Of a stretch of 64,000 nucleotides of DNA, positions 58,438-64,000 are shown one piece after another. The stretch spans positions 183,392 to 247,391 of the forward strand of contig CACKJD010000002.1 of the NCBI GenBank assembly GCA_902600485.1, in the 5' to 3' direction. The DNA is from an uncultured Pelagibacteraceae bacterium (GTDB lineage Bacteria > Pseudomonadota > Alphaproteobacteria > Pelagibacterales > Pelagibacteraceae). Within the stretch, counting starts at the first letter, position 1. Each line of letters begins with the position of its first letter. Under the pieces are notes generated by a model that was not told the origin of the DNA, made no database searches, and was given only the letters and a program-made list of their open reading frames with translations. Position numbers and translations under genes: made by a program.

Positions 58438-59583
58438 ATGGCAAAAAAATATTTAAATTTTAAATTTTCTGAATTTACTATTAATAAAAATTTTAATTTT
58501 AACAGGAAAAAGATACTCAAAGTACTACCAGAAAAGCATCTATTAGATGCTCATAAAGTAATTTCAAAATGGAAAAGATATAAAAAAACCCCTCTAATTA
58601 ATCTAAGGATATTATCTAAAAAATTGCGTACAAATAACATTTTTTACAAAGATGAGTCTAAGAGATTTGGTTTAAAATCTTTTAAAGCATTAGGTGGGGC
58701 TTATGCAGTAGAAAAAATTGTTAAAAATAAAAAAAAAGTAACAGTATCAACTGCAACAGCCGGAAACCATGGGAAATCTGTGTCTTGGGGAGCAAAAAAA
58801 ATAGGATCAAAATGTAAAATTTTTATTAGTGAAAATGTGAGTAACACTAGAGCTATTGAAATGGAAAAACTCGGAGCTGATGTAATTAGGGTGAAAGGAA
58901 ATTATGAAAAATCTTTAAAAGTTTGCAAAGAAATATCAAAAAAGAAAGGATGGAAAATTATTCAAGATGTTGCCTGGCGGAATTATGAATATGTTCCTAA
59001 ATTAACAATGGCTGGATATTCGGTAATGATCAAAGAAATTTCTAATCAAACGAAACATTACATAACGCATGTTTTTCTTCAAGCTGGGGTTGGTGGCATG
59101 GCGGCAGGAATTATAAGTGGGATTGCTAAATATTTTAAAAGAATTCCAAAAATAATTGTTATTGAACCAGAGAATGCAAATTGTGTGATGAAAAGCATTA
59201 GATTTGGGTCTCTTAAAAAAGTTAATATCCAAAAACAAAGTATTATGGGTGGAATGTCTTGTGCTGAAGTATCTTTGGTCCCATGGCGAATTTTAAAAAA
59301 TGCTGTAAATAATTGTGTGAGTGTATCAGATAAATATGTGCCTCAAACTTTAACAATGTTAGCAAAAAAAAAATTTAGTGACAAAAAAATAATTGCAGGG
59401 GAATGTTCTACTCCTGGTGTAATAAGCGTAATCTCTTGTTGTAATGATCCACTTGTGAAAAAAAAATTAGAAATAAATGAAGAATCTAATATTTTAATAA
59501 TTGGTTGTGAAGGTGATACAGACAAAAATTTATACAATAAATTGTACAAAATAGGTAATCAGAAATTAAAAAAATATGATTAA
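58438..59583 (+). CDS. Diaminopropionate ammonia-lyase-like PLP enzyme
   Basis: FYKDESKRFGLKSFKALGGAYAV (PLP Lys), VSTATAGNHGKSVSWGAKKIG, GGMSCAEVSLVPWRILKNAVNNCVSVSD. Confidence 0.85.
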   Translation: MAKKYLNFKFSEFTINKNFNFNRKKILKVLPEKHLLDAHKVISKWKRYKKTPLINLRILSKKLRTNNIFYKDESKRFGLKSFKALGGAYAVEKIVKNKKKVTVSTATAGNHGKSVSWGAKKIGSKCKIFISENVSNTRAIEMEKLGADVIRVKGNYEKSLKVCKEISKKKGWKIIQDVAWRNYEYVPKLTMAGYSVMIKEISNQTKHYITHVFLQAGVGGMAAGIISGIAKYFKRIPKIIVIEPENANCVMKSIRFGSLKKVNIQKQSIMGGMSCAEVSLVPWRILKNAVNNCVSVSDKYVPQTLTMLAKKKFSDKKIIAGECSTPGVISVISCCNDPLVKKKLEINEESNILIIGCEGDTDKNLYNKLYKIGNQKLKKYD

Positions 59584-60994
59584 AAATTCTATAGTTTGGA
59601 TAAGAGATGATTTTAGATTACAGGATAACCCCGCGCTATCTTTTGCAACAAGCAATCATGAATTTGTTTCTGCAATTTATATTTATGATAAAAAAGAATT
59701 TGATAATATTAGAGAAGCTCAAAAGTGGTGGATATCTAAGTCTTTAAAAAGTTTAAATGAGGATCTGCTTAAAAATAATGTAAATTTAGAAATTATTGAA
59801 GACAATCAAATTAATTTTTTTAAAAAATTTAAATCAAATGATATCGCAGTTTATTGGAACAAAATTTATGAACCACAAGAATTAAAAAAAGATAAAGAAA
59901 TAATCACTGAATTGGAAAAAAATAAAATAAATTACAAATTTTTTAAAGGCAATGTTCTCAATGAATATAATGAAATTACTAAGAATGATGGTACTCCATT
60001 CAAGGTTTACAGTCCTTTTTGGAGAAATGCTGAAAATTACTATATCGAAAGTGTTCCACTAAAAAATAAATCTTTAAAAAAATTAAAAAAAATTAAAAAC
60101 TTATTCAAAAATAAAGTGAAACCTGAAAAAATACTACCCAATAAAAATTGGTATAAAAAATTTGAAAAATATTGGACACCTTCAGAAAATGATGCTGGTA
60201 AATTACTCCAAAATTTTATTACTAAAAAAGTAAAAGATTATGGTACATTAAGAGACTATCCAAGTATCAATGGAACGTCCAGACTTTCTCCATATATAAG
60301 AAGTGGTCAAATACACGTAAGTTTAATTTGGAGAAAATGTAACGAAATAAAACCAAAAAATATTGGTATAAAAAAATATGTAAATGAAATCGGGTGGCGC
60401 GAATTTTCACATAGTTTAATAAACTATTTTCCAGAAATGCTTAAAGGGAACCTAAGAAAAGAATTCGATAGATTCCCTTGGGTAAAAAACAAAGAATTTT
60501 TGAGTGCTTGGAAGCAAGGTATGACCGGTTATCCTATTGTAGATGCTGGAATGAGACAATTATATGAAACAGGTTGGATGCATAATAGAATAAGAATGGT
60601 TGTGGGTTCATTTTTGGTAAAACACTTGAGGATAAATTGGGTCGAGGGCGAAAAACATTTTAGAAATTGTTTATTAGATTTTAATGAAGCTAACAATGTT
60701 GCACAATGGCAATGGGTAGCCGGATGCGGTGCAGATGCAGCTCCATATTTTAGAATTTTCAATCCTATATTACAGGGTGAAAAGTTTGATAAAGAAGGAA
60801 CATATGTTAAAAAATGGGTTCCTGAACTTAGTAAAGTTCCATCAAAATATGTTCATAAACCATGGGAAATGGAGGATAAATATCAGAAAGCCATAAATAC
60901 TGTTATAGGTAAAGATTATCCTAAACCTATAGTTATCCATGAAAAAGCAAGAGCTGAAGCTTTAAAGGCGTTTCAAAGTATAAAAAAAAATTAG
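59576..60994 (+). CDS. phrB: Deoxyribodipyrimidine photolyase
   Basis: IVWIRDDFRLQDNPAL, TSRLSPYIRSGQIHVSLIW, WKQGMTGYPIVDAGMRQLYETGWMHNRIRMVVGSFLVKHLRINW. Confidence 0.95.
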   Translation: MIKNSIVWIRDDFRLQDNPALSFATSNHEFVSAIYIYDKKEFDNIREAQKWWISKSLKSLNEDLLKNNVNLEIIEDNQINFFKKFKSNDIAVYWNKIYEPQELKKDKEIITELEKNKINYKFFKGNVLNEYNEITKNDGTPFKVYSPFWRNAENYYIESVPLKNKSLKKLKKIKNLFKNKVKPEKILPNKNWYKKFEKYWTPSENDAGKLLQNFITKKVKDYGTLRDYPSINGTSRLSPYIRSGQIHVSLIWRKCNEIKPKNIGIKKYVNEIGWREFSHSLINYFPEMLKGNLRKEFDRFPWVKNKEFLSAWKQGMTGYPIVDAGMRQLYETGWMHNRIRMVVGSFLVKHLRINWVEGEKHFRNCLLDFNEANNVAQWQWVAGCGADAAPYFRIFNPILQGEKFDKEGTYVKKWVPELSKVPSKYVHKPWEMEDKYQKAINTVIGKDYPKPIVIHEKARAEALKAFQSIKKN

Positions 60995-61410
60995 TCACCA
61001 ATGTAATGATGAACAATAGTTCTTTTATGACTATCTAATCTATGTTCAAATAAATAAATACCTTGCCAAGTTCCTAAAATTAATCTTGATTCTTTTATAC
61101 TTAAAGAAATTTGATTGTTAGTTAGTGCGGACTTTATATGTGCTGGCATATCATCTTTACCCTCAGATGAGTGAATATAAAGTTGATCATCCATAGGCAC
61201 TAATTTATCGAAATAATTTATTAAATCTTTTTGCACATCGGGATCTGCATTTTCTTGCACTATAAGCGATGCGCTAGTATGTTGAATACTTAAATTCAAC
61301 ATTCCATTTGTAAAATTATTTTTTTCAATCCATTCGATTGTTTGATCTGTAATTTCGTATAATCTTTGACCTGATGTATTAACTACAAGGTTAAAAAAAT
61401 TTTGTCTCAC
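60991..61410 (-). CDS. YjbQ/UPF0047 family protein
   Basis: NLSIQHTSASLIVQENADPDVQKDL, HSSEGKDDMPAHIKSALTNNQISLSI, LGTWQGIYLFEHR. Confidence 0.93.
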   Translation of the reverse strand: MRQNFFNLVVNTSGQRLYEITDQTIEWIEKNNFTNGMLNLSIQHTSASLIVQENADPDVQKDLINYFDKLVPMDDQLYIHSSEGKDDMPAHIKSALTNNQISLSIKESRLILGTWQGIYLFEHRLDSHKRTIVHHYIGD

Positions 61411-61838
61411 TTTATTTTAGTATTAAAATCAATTCCATATTCGGATCTTGGTCCTTTTCTTAGTCCGAAGGGTCCCGAAATAAAAAGTGTTAGAGGTTTA
61501 GTTCCAGGTTTTAAATCTACTCTGTGATGAGTGTTTGCTGATCTAAAACCTATATAACCTGGTGGTCTCCAATGTCTTCCGCTTTTAAGTGTTTCCCAAT
61601 ATCCATCTCTTAAAATAATCGTTATAAATGGAAATAAGTGATTATGCACCCCTTCACCATGATCATCTGCGAGCATTTCATGTATTAGAATATTAAATGG
61701 AAACCATTTTGGTCTATGCCTAAAAATCAAATAATATCTGTTCATCCATGGTTTTGCTTCATTAAATTTTGGGTGTGACGGCCCTCTATCTAAAACAACT
61801 TTTTTTCTTCCAACTTTTTCTAAAAATTTTAAAAACAT
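61407..61838 (-). CDS. Cupin-like protein of unknown function
   Basis: HDHGEGVHNHLFPFITIILRDGYWE and WRPPGYIGFRSANTHHRVDL are cupin-like. Confidence 0.6.
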   Translation of the reverse strand: MFLKFLEKVGRKKVVLDRGPSHPKFNEAKPWMNRYYLIFRHRPKWFPFNILIHEMLADDHGEGVHNHLFPFITIILRDGYWETLKSGRHWRPPGYIGFRSANTHHRVDLKPGTKPLTLFISGPFGLRKGPRSEYGIDFNTKIK

Positions 61839-63124
61839 TAATTAATCCTAATTATTGAATTATCTTTTGCAATATATAGTTCTTTATTAAAAAAAATGGG
61901 TCTTTGTATTTTCTCCCTATCTAATTTAAGTATTTTTTGAAATGTACTGTCGGAAAAGTTTATTATAAATAATCTTCCATTTTTAGTTGAAACATAGACT
62001 TTGTCGTTACTTATAATGAAACCTACTGGAAGGTAATTTTTTCTTCTCTTTTTTTTTATGTTTTTGAGAATATTATTTATTCTTATTATATTACCGTCAT
62101 TTTTGTTTAATAATATCATCAACCCCTCATTTGATATAGTTACTATATAATCAGAAATCACTACAGGTCTAATCTCAGAGTTTATCTCTTGTTTCCACTT
62201 AATTATTCCAGTTTTACTATCTAAAGCTGCGAATTGGTTTTTATTACTTGAGATAAATACAAATTTACCATCGGAAACTATATCGGAATTTCTTAGTGTA
62301 ATATTTTTTGCAAAACCTAGAATTTGAGTTGGTGTTTGCCAAATTTTTTCGCCACTTTTTAAATCAACTGCTGTTAAATCGCCAATTGAGTTTGAAAATA
62401 TAACCATATTTTCAACTATGATTATTGATTGTTTTTTTTGTGAACTGATCACAGTCAATTCAGTTGGTACTGACCATAAATTATCACCATTTTTTATAGA
62501 AAAACATCTGAGGGTATTTTCCATATCCACAACAAAAATTTTACCATCTTTAATTTTTATTTGCGAATTAAATGAGGAGGTATGTTTTTTTTTCCATTTC
62601 AAATTTCCATTTTCTTTATTGAGCAGATAGTAATTGGCATTGTTATCAGCTATAAATAAATTATTATCCTCTGAAGCTAAAAATAAAATTGGATTATTTT
62701 TTTTGTCTGATTTTGAGTAATAATTCTTCTTCCATTGAATTTTTGAGCCTTTGTTAAATTTGATTATTGATCCTTTATTATCAAAATAAAATAAATTTTG
62801 ATTATCAATTAAAATTTCGGGCTCATATCCCGAGAAATTTTCTATTTTAGAAAAGTTATATTTAGAAAATTTATTACCAGTAATATTTTCACGAGTAAAT
62901 CCATCATTGTTAAAAATATATTTAATATTTTGAATATTTTTACTTGGTAAATTTACCTTTAGTTTTGGATTAAATTCTTTTTCGTTAGGTTTTATGTCTT
63001 TAAATAGTATTTTTGTAATAATCTTATCTGTCTCAACTTTTTTTGTTTGTGACCAAAAAGCCGAGTCAGAGTTTAATGAGCAACTTAAAATAAAAATTAA
63101 ACCAATATAAACAAGTCTATTCAT
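61838..63124 (-). CDS. PQQ-like beta-propeller lipoprotein (BamB-like)
   Basis: Lipobox FILSCSLN; repeated KxGxxxW blades (KENGNLKWKKKH, IKNGDNLWSV, LKSGEKIWQTPTQI, SKTGIIKWKQEI). Confidence 0.85.
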   Translation of the reverse strand: MNRLVYIGLIFILSCSLNSDSAFWSQTKKVETDKIITKILFKDIKPNEKEFNPKLKVNLPSKNIQNIKYIFNNDGFTRENITGNKFSKYNFSKIENFSGYEPEILIDNQNLFYFDNKGSIIKFNKGSKIQWKKNYYSKSDKKNNPILFLASEDNNLFIADNNANYYLLNKENGNLKWKKKHTSSFNSQIKIKDGKIFVVDMENTLRCFSIKNGDNLWSVPTELTVISSQKKQSIIIVENMVIFSNSIGDLTAVDLKSGEKIWQTPTQILGFAKNITLRNSDIVSDGKFVFISSNKNQFAALDSKTGIIKWKQEINSEIRPVVISDYIVTISNEGLMILLNKNDGNIIRINNILKNIKKKRRKNYLPVGFIISNDKVYVSTKNGRLFIINFSDSTFQKILKLDREKIQRPIFFNKELYIAKDNSIIRIN

Positions 63125-63758
63125 TAAAATCTCTGTTTAGCCTTCTTTCAACATCTAATTTTATTTTAGGGTTTACATCACTTAGTTGAGTTATTTTTTC
63201 AAAAAATTCTTTAGATTTAGTATATTGTTTTTTATGGAAATAATAATCTCCCATTAACAAAAAAGCATGCTGTTTCCATATACTTTCAGAGTTAAGTAAA
63301 GGGTTTAAAATTTCTAACATTTTGGACTCTGTATATTTATCTGAAAAATATAATGCTTTTTTAAAAACAATTAAATTCTTAAGTTCATAATCTTTATTTA
63401 TTGAAATAACTTTATCAAATAAATCACTTATTGTATTTTGGTCGTCGATTAAATTATTATCAATTAAATGATATAGTGCTAAAGTTGAATATGTATCTAC
63501 TTTTTCGTTAATAATTTTAATCATCTCATTTTTTATATCGTTTTGATTATATTTATCTGTATTGAAGATGATGCGGTTATAGTCTGTGGCAATTTTTTCT
63601 TTTTTTCTTTTTTTTATTTCATCATAAGCAAAAAAAGATATTACTATTGCAATAATAAATACCACTGATATTGCTATATTTTTTGAATTATTTTTAAAAA
63701 AATTTTTTATTAAAGAAATTCTTGTATTTTCGTTTACTATTGCAATATCTTCATCCAT
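63117..63758 (-). CDS. YfgM-like single-TM TPR protein
   Basis: One N-terminal TM segment then TPR-like helices; adjacent to a BamB-like gene as in many proteobacteria. Confidence 0.7.
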   Translation of the reverse strand: MDEDIAIVNENTRISLIKNFFKNNSKNIAISVVFIIAIVISFFAYDEIKKRKKEKIATDYNRIIFNTDKYNQNDIKNEMIKIINEKVDTYSTLALYHLIDNNLIDDQNTISDLFDKVISINKDYELKNLIVFKKALYFSDKYTESKMLEILNPLLNSESIWKQHAFLLMGDYYFHKKQYTKSKEFFEKITQLSDVNPKIKLDVERRLNRDFNE

Positions 63759-63759
63759 T

Positions 63760-64000
63760 TTAAATCATGTTTCTAAGAACGTATTGTAAGATTCCGCCGT
63801 GTTTAAAATATTCCAGCTCATTATTAGTGTCAATTCTACATAGCATTTCTATTTTTTTTGTATCACCTTTTTTATATTTAAACTCAACTGAAACTTTATC
63901 GCCTGGTTTTAGACCTTCTTTAATTCCTTTAATCGAAATTAATTCTGAACCCTCTAAATTCAATTTTTTTCTGTTTTGGCCGTCAATAAATTGTAAAGGT
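63760..64000 (-). CDS. acnA: Aconitate hydratase, C-terminal part, truncated by window edge
   Basis: ...PLQFIDGQNRKKLNLEGSELISIKGIKEGLKPGDKVSV...IDTNNELEYFKHGGILQYVLRNMI. Confidence 0.9.
   Translation of the reverse strand, partial: PLQFIDGQNRKKLNLEGSELISIKGIKEGLKPGDKVSVEFKYKKGDTKKIEMLCRIDTNNELEYFKHGGILQYVLRNMI

Noticed and set aside
1-64000. CRISPR arrays, transposons, prophage, toxin-antitoxin or restriction systems
   Set aside because: No repeat-spacer pattern, transposase, integrase or recognisable defence genes were seen; poly-A/T runs reflect low GC content.

Overview
AT-rich, gene-dense alphaproteobacterial chromosome segment, most consistent with a SAR11 / 'Candidatus Pelagibacter' genome (judged from gene content and protein style; no database search was run). 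I support about 58 protein-coding genes, including seven small ORFs absent from the supplied ORF track, plus several regulatory elements. No rRNA, tRNA, mobile element or CRISPR array was found.

Main blocks: folate/1C and thiamine functions (pabB, folE, fhs, an MTHFR-like + GcvT-like pair, a TPP riboswitch on a Na+/solute symporter); glyoxylate shunt (aceA with a divergent RamB/ScfR-like regulator); an Fe3+ ABC transporter; ETF/ETF-QO with a dimethylglycine-dehydrogenase-like enzyme; glutathione synthesis; a GMC oxidoreductase with a Tat-signal partner.

Best candidates for undescribed biology: (1) a tightly overlapping four-gene operon (M19 dipeptidase, 553-aa unknown, DUF3726-like protein, CxxC/CxxC microprotein); (2) the MTHFR-like + N-terminally extended GcvT/DmdA/LigM-like methyltransferase pair; (3) an unassigned structured 5' leader of the GMC-oxidoreductase operon; (4) three exact 22-bp-period Fur-like operator repeats before the iron transporter; (5) a 27-aa extremely basic microprotein with a strong Shine-Dalgarno; (6) a Cys-motif microprotein inside the iron transporter operon.
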